DNA of 64,000 nt from contig JAWLAN010000007.1 of NCBI GenBank assembly GCA_041395385.1, forward strand, positions 62,001-126,000, written 5' to 3'. The notes beneath the pieces are model-generated. The model was given only the letters and a program-made list of their open reading frames with translations, had not been told where the DNA came from and did no database searches. Shown here in pieces: positions 35,988 through 44,995 of this stretch. Each line of letters begins with the position of its first letter. The stretch's first letter is position 1. The translations under genes were made by a program, and so were the position numbers. Origin of the DNA: JAJVHZ01 sp041395385. GTDB taxonomy: Bacteria; Pseudomonadota; Gammaproteobacteria; JAJPIJ01.

Positions 35988-36304
35988 ATTCCCGCGCAGC
36001 GCAGCTTCTGCTCCGTCCATTCCCGGCGAATCGTCGTGCGCCAGCGGGCCAGGGGGGCATCGTGCCCGACGGCTCAGCGGGTGGTATCCCATCGGTGGAG
36101 TCCGGGGTGGTTCGCGAGTGTGGACGTGGCGTGTTCGACAATCTGGTGACCGGCGGACGGAGTGGCGCTGCGCACCTTCCATTTCTCCTGAAATGGCATA
36201 GGAAAAATTCCTGTATGACCAAAAGTGGGTCCACCGCCTATTCCGCTTCGGTAACATCCGCCCCTGCCTGACATCGACGACTTCTCAACCCTTGGAGGGG
36301 AGAC
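35988..36304. promoter_or_regulatory. Upstream region of TonB receptor 2
   Basis: About 317 bases without a supported gene. It contains the palindrome AGGAA-AAA-TTCCT at 36200-36212, a preceding small hairpin CCATTT-CTCCTG-AAATGG at about 36178-36195, and GGAGGGGA immediately before the ATG at 36305. Confidence 0.45.
36200..36212. promoter_or_regulatory. Possible operator AGGAA-N3-TTCCT upstream of TonB receptor 2
   Basis: A perfect interrupted palindrome about 93-105 bases before the receptor ATG. It matches the site upstream of receptor 1 at 11 of 13 positions and is approximated before the PQQ dehydrogenase at 8.2 kb. Confidence 0.4.
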
Positions 36305-38666
36305 ATGGCCGTATCAACCAAAAGAATTCATCTCATCACTGCCGTTGGCGTCGCGACCTGCATCACCGGCAGCGCCCACGCCCAGGAAACGGCCAGCGCC
36401 ACCACCAAGGAAGTCTCCAGCCTCGAACTGCCGAGCGTTGACGTCATCGGCTTCACGCCGCTGCCGTCCGTCGGCATGCCGATCGAGAAGTTCGCCGGCA
36501 ACGTGCAGAGCATGACCGCCGAGGATATCGAGGACCAGAACCCGGTCGATCTCTCCGAGGCGCTGTATCGCAATCTCGGCAGCGTCAATATCAACGCCGC
36601 CCAGAACAACCCCTGGCAGAACGACGTGACCTATCGCGGCTTTCTGGCCTCGCCGCTGACCGGCAGCCCGATCGGGCTCTCGGTCTATGTCGACGGCATG
36701 CGCTTCAACGACGGCTTCGGCGATACGCTGAGCTGGGACCTGATCCCGCAGTCGGCGATCTCCAGCATCGACGTCATACCCGGTTCCAATCCGCTGTTCG
36801 GCCTGAACACGCTGGGTGGCGCGCTGGCGGTGCGCACCAAGAGCGGATTCGCCTACCAGGGCACTGAGGTCGAGGTCCAGGGCGGCTCATTCGGGCGCTT
36901 CGGCCTGGAGGCCGAGCACGGCGGCTACAAGGGACCGTTCGACTACTACATGACCTTCAACGGGCTGGAGGAGAACGGCTGGCGCGATGCCTCCGCCTCC
37001 GAGCTGCGCCAGTTCTTCGGCAAGGCCGGCTGGGAGAACGACCGCACGGACGTCGACCTGAGCTACATCTACGCGAACAACGATCTGACCGGCAACGGCT
37101 TCGCGCCCGAGAGCCTGCTGGCGCGGGATCGCAGCGCGGTGCACACCTTTCCCGATAACACGCTCAACGAGCAGCATCTCGTCAACCTCAGCGCCAGCCA
37201 CGAGCTGATGGAGAATCTGCTGCTTGCCGGCAATGCCTACTATCGCGACTACCAGCGGGACACCCTGAACGGCGATGCCGAGGTGGAGTGCGAGGTCGAG
37301 GTGGGCGGCGACGACGTCACCCCCTTCACCGCCGGCGGCGACGAAATTCCCGTGAGCCTGTGTTCCGGGCTGACGGCGGGCCTGGTCGACGAGGATGGCA
37401 ATGCCATCCCGGACGGTCTCGCTCTCGAGCGCGGCACCGACGGCGAGGACCGCACCACCAGCACGGAGTCGGAGACCTGGGGCGGCACGCTGCAGCTTTC
37501 CCACCAGGGTCAGCTGTTCGGCCGCGGCAATGCGGTGACCGTGGGGTTTGCCTATGACCAGACCGACAGCCGCTTCACGCAGAGCGAGCGCGGCGGCGAC
37601 ATCGTGGATGTCGGCAACTCGCGAACTATCGTCGGGGAGGGTGCCTTCGAGACCGAGGTCGACGTCGACACCTCGCAGGAGAACATCGGCTTTTACATCA
37701 CCGACACCTTCGACATCACCGATCGGCTGGCGCTGACGCTGTCCGGCCGCTATCAGAACGTCGACGTCGAGATCAGTGACAATACCGGCGATCCGGAGAA
37801 CGCCGATCTCAACGGCGACCACAGCTTCGATCGCTTCAATCCGGCGGCGGGTCTGACCTTCCAGCTGATGCCGAAGATGACCGTGTTCGGCTCCTACAGC
37901 GAAGGTTTCCGCGCCCCGACCGCGGCGGGAACTGACCTGCGCGGATCCGGACGATCCCTGCAACCTGCCGAACGCCTTCGTCGCCGATCCGCCGCTCGAT
38001 CCGGTGGTCGCGAAGACCTACGAGTTCGGGGCCCGCGGCCACCTGCCCGTCGGTGACGCGCTGCGCTGGAACGCCGGCTTCTTCCGCACCGACCTCAGCG
38101 ACGACATCCTGTTCACCGTGGTCGAGACCGGCGGTGCCGGCTTCTTCCAGAACGTCGGCGAGACCCGGCGCCAGGGTGTGGAGGTCGGCGCGATCGGCAG
38201 CGTGAAGAAGCTGAACTACTTCGTGAGCTACGCCTTCGTCGATGCCACCTATGAGTCCGAGGAGACGCTGGCGAGCTTCGTCGATGCCGCCGGCGTACCG
38301 GTGGAGGAGGGCGATACCATCCCCGGCATCCCGCAGCACAACGTCAAGGTCGGCGCCGAGTACGAGGTGTTCAACAATTTCTGGCTCGGCGGCAACGTGA
38401 TCGCCGCCTCGAGCACCTACCTGCGCGGCGACGACGGCAACAACCTGCCCGAGGTCGACGGCTACGCCATCCTCAACCTGCAGGCACGCTACGCACCGAG
38501 CAAGCACTTCGAGCTGTGGGGACGCATCGACAACGTGACCGATGCCGATTACGAAACCGCGGGCACCCGCAATTTCAACGCCTTCGCCGACCCGATCGCC
38601 GAGGAGCGCTTCCTCGCGCCGGGTGCGCCGCTGGCCGGCTGGTTCGGGGTCAAGGCGCGATTCTGA
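36305..38666 (+). pseudogene. TonB-dependent outer membrane receptor 2, interrupted by a 1-base frameshift
   Basis: A paralogue of the receptor at 31-33 kb: signal peptide, TonB-box region LPSVDVIGFTPLPSVG, plug (DVTYRGFLASPLTG, GLNTLGGALAVRTKSG) and barrel ending APLAGWFGVKARF. The first frame diverges after EGFRAPTAA; the family sequence resumes as ELTCADPDDPCNLPNAFVADPP in the next frame, continuing to 38666. The break is one extra G in the GGG at 37927-37929. Repaired length is about 786 residues. An acidic, Cys-containing extracellular loop (DAEVECEVEVGGDD) is shared in kind with receptor 1. It is probably functional with a sequencing error. Confidence 0.88.
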
Positions 38667-38737
38667 CGCACTTCCCTGCGCGGGTCGGTGGCCGCGACGG
38701 CCGCCAACCCGCCGGGCCTGACATGCCTCCCTCGTTC

Positions 38738-38768
38738 AAGGGTCCCTCGCGGACCCTTCTTCTTTTGC
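38738..38768 (+). terminator. Rho-independent terminator after TonB receptor 2
   Basis: AAGGGTCC and GGACCCTT form an 8-bp stem around CTCGC, followed by CTTCTTTT. It lies between convergent genes. Confidence 0.88.
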
Positions 38769-38807
38769 GGGTGGCGGCCGCTGCACCCGGGCGCGGCTCC
38801 CGGCGAA

Positions 38808-39470
38808 TTACACCTTGATGACGCCGTGGCGTATGGCGATGTGTGCGAGCTCGGCCACCGTGCTCACGTCCAGTTTGTTCTTGATCTGCGTGCTGTAGTT
38901 GGCGACGGTCTTGTAGCTCAGCGACAACCGCTTCGAGATGTCGTTGACGTTCAGGCCCTCGGCGAGCAGGCAGAAGATCTCGAACTCGCGGGTGGACAGA
39001 TTCTCGAAGGGCGTGTTGCGACCCCGCGTTTTCTGGAACGCCAGTCGCTGCGCGATCTCCGCATCCAGGAAGATGTCGCCGCTGGCGATCTTGCGCACCG
39101 CCTCGACCAGCACCTCGGGGGCGCTGCTCTTGGTGATGTAGCCGCGCGCGCCTGCCTGCAGCGCCTGTTCGACGAACACCGTGTCCTCGTGCATGCTGAA
39201 AACGAGGATCTTCGCATCCGGATCGCGAGCGATGATCCGCCTTATCGCTTCGAGTCCGCCGATGCCGGGAAGGGACAGGTCCATGATGACGATGTCGGGC
39301 CTCTTGTCTATGAATTCCCGCAAGGCCGCCTGCCCGTTGTCGGCCTCGGCGATCACCTCGATATTGCTCGCGTTCTGCAGCAGGGTGCTGTAGCCGGCGC
39401 GCACCACGGCATGATCGTCCACCAGCAATATGCGGATCCTGCGTCCGCGTTCGTCCAATCTGTCAGACAT
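38808..39470 (-). CDS. NarL/LuxR-family response regulator (MoxX/ExaE-like)
   Basis: A 220-residue regulator with a receiver domain (ILLVDDHAVVRAG; phospho-acceptor Asp in DIVIMDLSLPGIGG; KSSAPEVLVEAV) and a C-terminal LuxR helix-turn-helix (LSTREFEIFCLLAEGLNVNDISKRLSLSYKTVANYSTQIKNKL). The ATG at 39470 follows GAGGA and overlaps the end of the kinase gene by 8 bases. Regulators of this type with MoxY-like kinases control PQQ alcohol dehydrogenase genes in other bacteria; here the pair sits beside receptor 2 and the TonB2 operon. Confidence 0.92.
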   Translation of the reverse strand: MSDRLDERGRRIRILLVDDHAVVRAGYSTLLQNASNIEVIAEADNGQAALREFIDKRPDIVIMDLSLPGIGGLEAIRRIIARDPDAKILVFSMHEDTVFVEQALQAGARGYITKSSAPEVLVEAVRKIASGDIFLDAEIAQRLAFQKTRGRNTPFENLSTREFEIFCLLAEGLNVNDISKRLSLSYKTVANYSTQIKNKLDVSTVAELAHIAIRHGVIKV

Positions 39471-40818
39471 CAGCGTTGTCTCCTCCCATCGGCAAGGTGA
39501 TGCGGATCCGCACTCCCGTGCCCGGTGTTGTGTGCAGTTCGAAACGGCCGTTGAGCGCCTCGGTCCGCTCGCGCATGCCGAGCAGACCGAGTCCGCCCGT
39601 GGTGCGTTGCGCATCGAAACCGATGCCGTTGTCGGAGATGGCGAGCTCGAGGACCTCTCGCATGCCGTCCATGTCGCGGACGGTGCGCCGCAGTGACACC
39701 TCGACTTCCGTCGCCCGCGCGTGCTTGGCGATGTTCGTCAGCGCCTCCTGCACGATGCGGAAGACGTTGATCTTGGCCTCGTCCGTGACCAGGTCGAGGT
39801 TGCCATCGACGATGAGCCGGCAGAAGGTCTCCTCGTGGCGGTCATTCCACTCGTCGACCACGTTCTGCAGTGCCGGGATCAGGCCGAGCTCGTCGAGAAT
39901 GACGGGACGCAGCCGCCGCATCATGCCGCGTACAACGTCGTAGATCCGTTGCGATGTCTCCACGATCGTCTGCGTGCTTTGCGCGATCTCGGGCTGATCG
40001 ACCGTGCGCTGGCCGATGGAGACGGCCAGCGCCTTGATGGCGCTCACCGACTGGCCGAGCTCGTCGTGCAGTTCGTGAGCAAGGTATCGGCGTTCCTGTT
40101 CCTGTATCGCCAGGGATTTCTGCGCGAGCAGACGGTTCTGCGCGCGGCTGCGCTCCAGCACCTCGGCCATCTGGTTGAATTTCTCGACGATGACGTCGAG
40201 CTCGGGCAGTCCGATCGAGGGCAGGCGCGACTTGTAGTCGCCACGCTCGATATTGTCGAGCGCGTTCAGGATGGAATCGACCGGTTTCATCGATCGGCCC
40301 AGCGTGAAATAGACGAGAACGTTGGCGAGCAGGCAGAAGGCCACCAGCAGACCCAGCAGCGTGCGCGCCTCCTTCCATGCCTCGCCGATCTCGTCGGCCG
40401 GATCCGCCTCGATCACCACCTGCAGTCCATAGGAATCCGCCGGGGCGAGATTGCGCCGGAGCTGCAGCGAAGGCGGTCTGACCAGCCGCACGAACCAGTC
40501 CGGCGCCTTGGCCTGCCGCGCAACGGACATGGGCGGGTAGCCGAGCTCGCGGGTGCCGTCCGGACGCAGCAGGTCGATGTGCAGGTGGCGGGTCTCCTCA
40601 AAACGGGCGAGGTGGCCGAAGATGGCGTCGAGCGTATTGGCGGCGGGCGTCTTGCTCGCGATGGCGACCTCCAGCAGGTTGAGCGTCAGGTTGGCGGTCG
40701 AGCGTGTTTCCTCCTCCACCGCCCGGCGCGCGTGATGGATGACAAGCATCGCCCCGGCGAAGAGCACCAGCAGGAACATCACGGTGATCAACAGATTGAG
40801 TCTGACGCGGAGGCTCAT
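39463..40818 (-). CDS. Sensor histidine kinase, MoxY/NarX type
   Basis: A 451-residue inner-membrane kinase. Helix 1 (ITVMFLLVLFAGAMLVIHHA), a periplasmic region of about 130 residues resembling the LapD/MoxY N-terminal domain (with APDWFVRLVRPPSLQLRR), helix 2 (TLLGLLVAFCLLANVLVYFTLG) and HAMP are followed by a HisKA_3 dimerisation helix with the phospho-His in YLAHELHDELGQSVSA. The ATP-binding domain has VFRIVQEALTNIAKHA and DNGIGFD. In methanotrophs a MoxY-family kinase takes part in the lanthanide switch; that role here is inference. Confidence 0.9.
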   Translation of the reverse strand: MSLRVRLNLLITVMFLLVLFAGAMLVIHHARRAVEEETRSTANLTLNLLEVAIASKTPAANTLDAIFGHLARFEETRHLHIDLLRPDGTRELGYPPMSVARQAKAPDWFVRLVRPPSLQLRRNLAPADSYGLQVVIEADPADEIGEAWKEARTLLGLLVAFCLLANVLVYFTLGRSMKPVDSILNALDNIERGDYKSRLPSIGLPELDVIVEKFNQMAEVLERSRAQNRLLAQKSLAIQEQERRYLAHELHDELGQSVSAIKALAVSIGQRTVDQPEIAQSTQTIVETSQRIYDVVRGMMRRLRPVILDELGLIPALQNVVDEWNDRHEETFCRLIVDGNLDLVTDEAKINVFRIVQEALTNIAKHARATEVEVSLRRTVRDMDGMREVLELAISDNGIGFDAQRTTGGLGLLGMRERTEALNGRFELHTTPGTGVRIRITLPMGGDNADV

Positions 40819-40900
40819 GTTGGGCGGCTGGATCCCGGTGCTTGAAAGGCTGGCGCGGTATGCATACCATGCACCGTTCTATTTCCCAGGAAAGCGGGTT

Positions 40901-41734
40901 ATGTGGTTCATTCTAAATGGTATTTCGCGCGCTTGTATCCGGGCGTTTCTTCCCCCCCGAACCGTGAAAATTTCCCTGCTGTGCGGGTGTCTGCTCGGGA
41001 CGGGCATGGCGGTCTCGGCCCAGGAGCCCGTCAAGCAGGCCATCGATGCCGCCGCCGCCGCGAATGCCGAGGCCGCGGAGTCGCAGCAGCGCGTCGATGC
41101 CCTGGCCACGGATACGCAGTCCATGATCGAAGAGTACCGCAAGGTCGTGGCGCAGACCGAGGATCTGAAGGCCTATAACGACCAGGTCGAGCGCATGCTC
41201 GGCACGCAGCGCAACGAGCTCGCGGAGCTCGCGCAGCAGACCCGCCCCAATGCCGTGACGCCGGAGCGGCTGTTGCCGCTGCTCCGCAAGATGGTCGAGA
41301 CGCTCGAGCAGTTCGTCCAACTGGATTCGCCGTTTCTCGCCGAGGAGCGCGCCAATCGGGTCAAGGACCTCAAGCAGCTCGTCGACCTCCCCGACGTCAG
41401 TCTCGCCGAGAAGTACCGCCGCATCATGGAGGCCTACCAGGTCGAGGCCGAGTACGGCCGCACGATCGAGGCCTACACGGGCGAGTTGCCGGCCGGTGAC
41501 GGGTCGGATGCCAAGGGCCGCACCGTGAACTTCCTGCGCGTCGGGCGCATGGCCCTGCTGTACGCCACGCTGGATGGCGGCGAGTCGGGCTACTGGGACG
41601 CCGTGAGCAAGTCCTACAAGAGCCTCCCATCGGAATTCAACCGCGAGATCGAGCACGGCCTGCAGATCGCGCGCAAGGAGGCGGCGCCGGATCTGCTCAA
41701 GGTGCCCCTGCCGGCGCCGGAGGTGGCGAAATGA
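40901..41734 (+). CDS. DUF3450 exported protein of the TonB2 operon
   Basis: A periplasmic coiled-coil protein of about 277 residues. Long helical stretches (QQRVDALATDTQSMIEEYRKVVAQTEDLKAYNDQVERML) and a later LDGGESGYWDAVSKSYKSLP motif are characteristic of DUF3450, which heads TonB2-type operons. The ATG at 40901 follows AGGAAAG; a GTG at 40964 beginning VKISLLCGCLLGTGMAVSAQ would give a more compact signal peptide and is a real alternative. Its stop overlaps the start of TtpC by 4 bases. It is divergent from the kinase gene. Confidence 0.85.
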   Translation: MWFILNGISRACIRAFLPPRTVKISLLCGCLLGTGMAVSAQEPVKQAIDAAAAANAEAAESQQRVDALATDTQSMIEEYRKVVAQTEDLKAYNDQVERMLGTQRNELAELAQQTRPNAVTPERLLPLLRKMVETLEQFVQLDSPFLAEERANRVKDLKQLVDLPDVSLAEKYRRIMEAYQVEAEYGRTIEAYTGELPAGDGSDAKGRTVNFLRVGRMALLYATLDGGESGYWDAVSKSYKSLPSEFNREIEHGLQIARKEAAPDLLKVPLPAPEVAK

Positions 41735-43197
41735 AGACGCCTTTCAGCGCCGTCTGGCAGTGTTTCGCCCCGGGGGGGCGCCCCTCGCGCCGTGTCACGG
41801 CCGGCGGATTGGGCGCCGCGTGCGCGGCGCTGCTAATGGCCGCGACGTCGGGCGGCGCCGTGGCGGTGCCGCAGTCGCCGGAAGATCTGCTCGCCAATAT
41901 CGTCAAGGAGCAGGAGGCCGCGCGGCAGCGCAATGCCGAGCGCGAGAAGAAGTTCGCCGAGGCGCGTGATCAGCAGGCCGCGCTGCTGGCGCAGGCCAGG
42001 GCGGCGCTGGCGGCCGAGCAGGCCCGCGCGGATCAGCTCAAGGCCACCTTCTCCAGCAACGAAACGACCATCGCCGAGCGGTTGCGCGAGAACGACGCGG
42101 GCGACGGCGAACTGCGCGACTTCGACGCGGTCGTGCGGCAGGCGGCCACTGATCTGAAGGGCATGCTTGATGCCTCGCTGGTCTCGGCGCAGAAACCGGA
42201 GCGGCTGTCGTTCGTCGAGTCGCTGGTCGAATCCGACGAGCAGCCCACGATGGACGACCTCGAGCGGCTCTGGCAGGTGGTGCTGGAGGAGATCATCGAG
42301 TCGGGCAAAATCGTGCAGTTCCAGACCAACGTCATCTCCGCGCAGGGCAAGGACGAGCCGCGGACCGTCACCCGCCTGGGCGTGTTCAGCGCCACCTCCA
42401 ATGGCGACTTTATGCGCTATGCGCCCGAGGTTCACCAGCTTGTGCAGTCGGCGCGCCAGCCGCCCGGCGTGTATCGCCGCATGGCCAAGGCGCACGAGCG
42501 GTCCAAGGAGGGCATGACCACGGTGGCCTTCGATCCCACGCGCGGCTCGATGCTCGCGATACTCTCGCAGGAGCCGACGCTGTGGGAACGCATCAAGCAG
42601 GCCAGGCTGATCGGTTTCATTACGCTGGCCCTGGGTGGTCTGGCGATCGTAATCGCCATCTGGCGCTACTTCTCGTTGTCGTCCATCGCGCGCGCGGTGG
42701 CGCGCCAGCAGCACAGCAAGGAGGCCGATACCGGCAATCCGCTCGGGCGCGTGCTGAAGGCCTACACGGAGAACCGCAACGTCGATCCGGAGACGCTCGA
42801 GCGCAAGCTCGACGACGCGATCATTCGCGAGCTGCCGCCGATACAGCGCGGCCTGGGGGCGCTGCTGGTGATCGCCGAGGCCGCCCCGCTGCTCGGTCTG
42901 CTCGGCACGGTGAGCGGCATGGTGGCCACCTTCCAGGCGCTGAGCATGTTCGGCGCCGGGGATGCCAAGGTGGTCGCGGGCGGCATCTCCGAGGCGCTGG
43001 TGGCGACGATCATCGGCCTGTGCGTGGCCATACCCTGCCTGGTGATGCACAGTTTCCTGAAGAGCAAGAGCGACGGCATCGTGCAGGTGCTCGACGAGCA
43101 GGCCGCCGGCATGGTGGCCAAGCTCGCCGAGGCGCACCTGCACCAGCGCGCGGCGGTGCGGCCGGCGGCGCCTGCCCCGCACCTGGCCAAGAATTGA
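41731..43197 (+). CDS. TtpC-type MotA/TolQ/ExbB family protein
   Basis: A 488-residue protein: signal or anchor at the N-terminus, a periplasmic coiled-coil domain (EKKFAEARDQQAALLAQARAALAAEQARADQLKATFSS), then a C-terminal ExbB-like domain with helices near LIGFITLALGGLAIVIAIWRYF and the pore segments ALLVIAEAAPLLGLLGTVSGMVATFQAL and GLCVAIPCLVMHSFL. TtpC is the extra component of Vibrio TonB2 systems, thought to help transmit energy across a wide envelope. Co-transcribed with DUF3450 upstream and ExbB2 downstream. Confidence 0.9.
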   Translation: MKTPFSAVWQCFAPGGRPSRRVTAGGLGAACAALLMAATSGGAVAVPQSPEDLLANIVKEQEAARQRNAEREKKFAEARDQQAALLAQARAALAAEQARADQLKATFSSNETTIAERLRENDAGDGELRDFDAVVRQAATDLKGMLDASLVSAQKPERLSFVESLVESDEQPTMDDLERLWQVVLEEIIESGKIVQFQTNVISAQGKDEPRTVTRLGVFSATSNGDFMRYAPEVHQLVQSARQPPGVYRRMAKAHERSKEGMTTVAFDPTRGSMLAILSQEPTLWERIKQARLIGFITLALGGLAIVIAIWRYFSLSSIARAVARQQHSKEADTGNPLGRVLKAYTENRNVDPETLERKLDDAIIRELPPIQRGLGALLVIAEAAPLLGLLGTVSGMVATFQALSMFGAGDAKVVAGGISEALVATIIGLCVAIPCLVMHSFLKSKSDGIVQVLDEQAAGMVAKLAEAHLHQRAAVRPAAPAPHLAKN

Positions 43198-43225
43198 CCC
43201 GCACCCTGCGGCCCGAGGCACGAAC

Positions 43226-43798
43226 GTGAGCCTGGTCTACGACTACTACGAACACTTCCTGACGTTTCTGAACCGCGGCGGGCCGGTGATCATCGCCATC
43301 TGCTGCGCCTCGGTGCTGATGTGGACGCTGATCGTCGAACGCTACTGGTTTCTCTGGCGAGTGCTTCCGTCCAAGGAGGAGGAGGCGCGCCGGGAGTGGT
43401 CCGGTCGCGGCGAGCGTTCCTCGTGGTACGCCAAGCGCATCCGCGAGCAGCTGGTGAGCGAGATAAACGAGGCCACGCGGCGGAACCTGCCGCTCATCAA
43501 GGCGCTGGTGACGGTGCTGCCGTTCCTCGGCCTGCTCGGCACGGTCAACGGCATGATCCACTCCTTCGAGGTGTTGCGCGTGTTCGGCACCGACAACGCG
43601 CGCGGGCTCACGGCCGGCATCGCCGAGGCGTTGTTCACGACGCTCACCGGCCTGCTGACGGCGCTATCCGGCCTGTACTTCAGCGTTCACTTGCACCGGC
43701 GCGCGGACCAGGAGCGCGAACGGCTGCTCGATGAGCTCAAGCTCGAGCATCCCGCAGCCGGTGCGATGACCCCCGGCCCGGCAAGAGGAGGACGCTGA
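43226..43798 (+). CDS. exbB: ExbB2-type proton channel
   Basis: A 190-residue inner-membrane protein with three helices: one near residues 20-40 (GGPVIIAICCASVLMWTLIVERYW) and the paired pore helices KALVTVLPFLGLLGTVNGMIHSFEVL and TTLTGLLTALSGLYFSVHL. With ExbD it uses the proton gradient to drive TonB. The GTG start at 43226 is 28 bases past ttpC. It is shorter than TtpC because it lacks the periplasmic coiled coil. The order DUF3450, ttpC, exbB, exbD, tonB, TPR is that of TonB2 clusters. Confidence 0.92.
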   Translation: MSLVYDYYEHFLTFLNRGGPVIIAICCASVLMWTLIVERYWFLWRVLPSKEEEARREWSGRGERSSWYAKRIREQLVSEINEATRRNLPLIKALVTVLPFLGLLGTVNGMIHSFEVLRVFGTDNARGLTAGIAEALFTTLTGLLTALSGLYFSVHLHRRADQERERLLDELKLEHPAAGAMTPGPARGGR

Positions 43799-43800
43799 AC

Positions 43801-44220
43801 ATGCGCCGCAGGCATTCATCCGGCAGTGAATCGATGGCGCGCATCAACGTCGTGCCGCTGGTCGACGTCATGGTGTTCCTGCTGATCTTCTTCGTGTCCA
43901 CCGCCTCGTTCCTCAAGGAGGCCGGCATCGAGGTCAACCGCCCCACGGCCCAGACCGTGACCAAGCAGGAGAAGGGCAACATCATCATCGCCATCAGCAA
44001 GGACGGGGAGATCTGGCTCGAGAAGCGCCAGCTCGACATGCGCATGGTGCGGCCGACCGTGGAGCGTCTGCACGCGGCGAATCCGGAGGGGGCCGTCATC
44101 ATCGTCGCCGACAAGGACACCGCGACGGGCGTCACCGTGCAGGTGATGGACCAGGTGCGCCTGGCCGGCATCGCCAACGTCTCGATCGCCGCCAGCCGCG
44201 AGGCGGGAGGCGCCCGGTAG
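43801..44220 (+). CDS. exbD: ExbD2-type energy transducer subunit
   Basis: A 139-residue single-span protein. The helix INVVPLVDVMVFLLIFFVSTASF carries the conserved proton-binding Asp (about residue 22), in contrast to the Asp-less relative at 3.8-4.4 kb. The periplasmic part (IIIAISKDGEIWLEKRQLD and ADKDTATGVTVQVMDQVRLAGI) matches ExbD. It begins 2 bases after exbB and ends directly at the tonB ATG. Confidence 0.93.
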   Translation: MRRRHSSGSESMARINVVPLVDVMVFLLIFFVSTASFLKEAGIEVNRPTAQTVTKQEKGNIIIAISKDGEIWLEKRQLDMRMVRPTVERLHAANPEGAVIIVADKDTATGVTVQVMDQVRLAGIANVSIAASREAGGAR

Positions 44221-44994
44221 ATGGCGCAGGCGCTGAACCTGCTGCGCTTCCCCGCGAGCCTGGTGCTGGCGATCGGCGTCAACATCCTCTTGCTGATGTT
44301 CGTGATACGCCTCGTTACCGGCGAACGTGAACGCCTGCAGACGGCGACGGAAGACGTCACCGTCGTCGACTTCGTTCGACTGGTCAGGAACATCGAGCCG
44401 TTGCAGCGTCAGCGTCGGCAGGAACTTCCGGAACTGGTGGAGATCACCGAGCCGCCGCCGCCGGAGGCGCAGCCCACGGAGGTGGAGCCGCCGCCCGAGC
44501 CCCAGTTGCGCATGATCACTCCCGAGCTGGCCCCGCCGCTGAATCTCACCAAGGCGCCCGAGCTGCCGGCGGTGACGCCGCCGAAGGAGGCGCCACCGAA
44601 GGCGGCGGACGCGCCGCTGGTGGTTCAGCAGACGCCGGCCCCACCGGCGAAACCAGTGCCTGCACCGGCCACGGGCGGCAAGCCTGGGCCCGCCAGCGAC
44701 ACGGGCGAACCGGTCTTCGACCGGGACCTGGTGGCGATCTCCAAACCCGATCCGAAGTACCCGCCGCGCGCGTTGCGCGCCGGGATACAAGGTGTCGTGA
44801 CCGTCGAATTCATCGTCACTCCCGAGGGCAACGTGCGCGATCCGAAGGTGGTCAAGGCGGATCCGCCGGGTGTCTTCGACGACGCCGCGCGCGATGGCGT
44901 GCTGCGCTGGAAGTTCAAGCCGAAGATCGTGGACGGCAAACCGATCACGCGGCGCGCGCGCCTCGACATCAACTTCAAATTGAGGAAGGGCTAG
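44221..44994 (+). CDS. tonB: TonB2 energy transducer
   Basis: A protein of 257 residues with an N-terminal inner-membrane helix (FPASLVLAIGVNILLLMFVIRLV), a Pro/Glu-rich periplasm-spanning segment (EPPPPEAQPTEVEPPPEPQ), a Lys-Pro section, and the C-terminal TonB domain (YPPRALRAGIQGVVTVEFIVTPEGNV...FDDAARDGVLRWKF). It contacts the TonB boxes of outer-membrane receptors. The ATG immediately follows the exbD stop; the TPR gene follows within 2 bases. It presumably energises the two receptors at 31-38 kb. Confidence 0.93.
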   Translation: MAQALNLLRFPASLVLAIGVNILLLMFVIRLVTGERERLQTATEDVTVVDFVRLVRNIEPLQRQRRQELPELVEITEPPPPEAQPTEVEPPPEPQLRMITPELAPPLNLTKAPELPAVTPPKEAPPKAADAPLVVQQTPAPPAKPVPAPATGGKPGPASDTGEPVFDRDLVAISKPDPKYPPRALRAGIQGVVTVEFIVTPEGNVRDPKVVKADPPGVFDDAARDGVLRWKFKPKIVDGKPITRRARLDINFKLRKG

Positions 44995-44995
44995 C

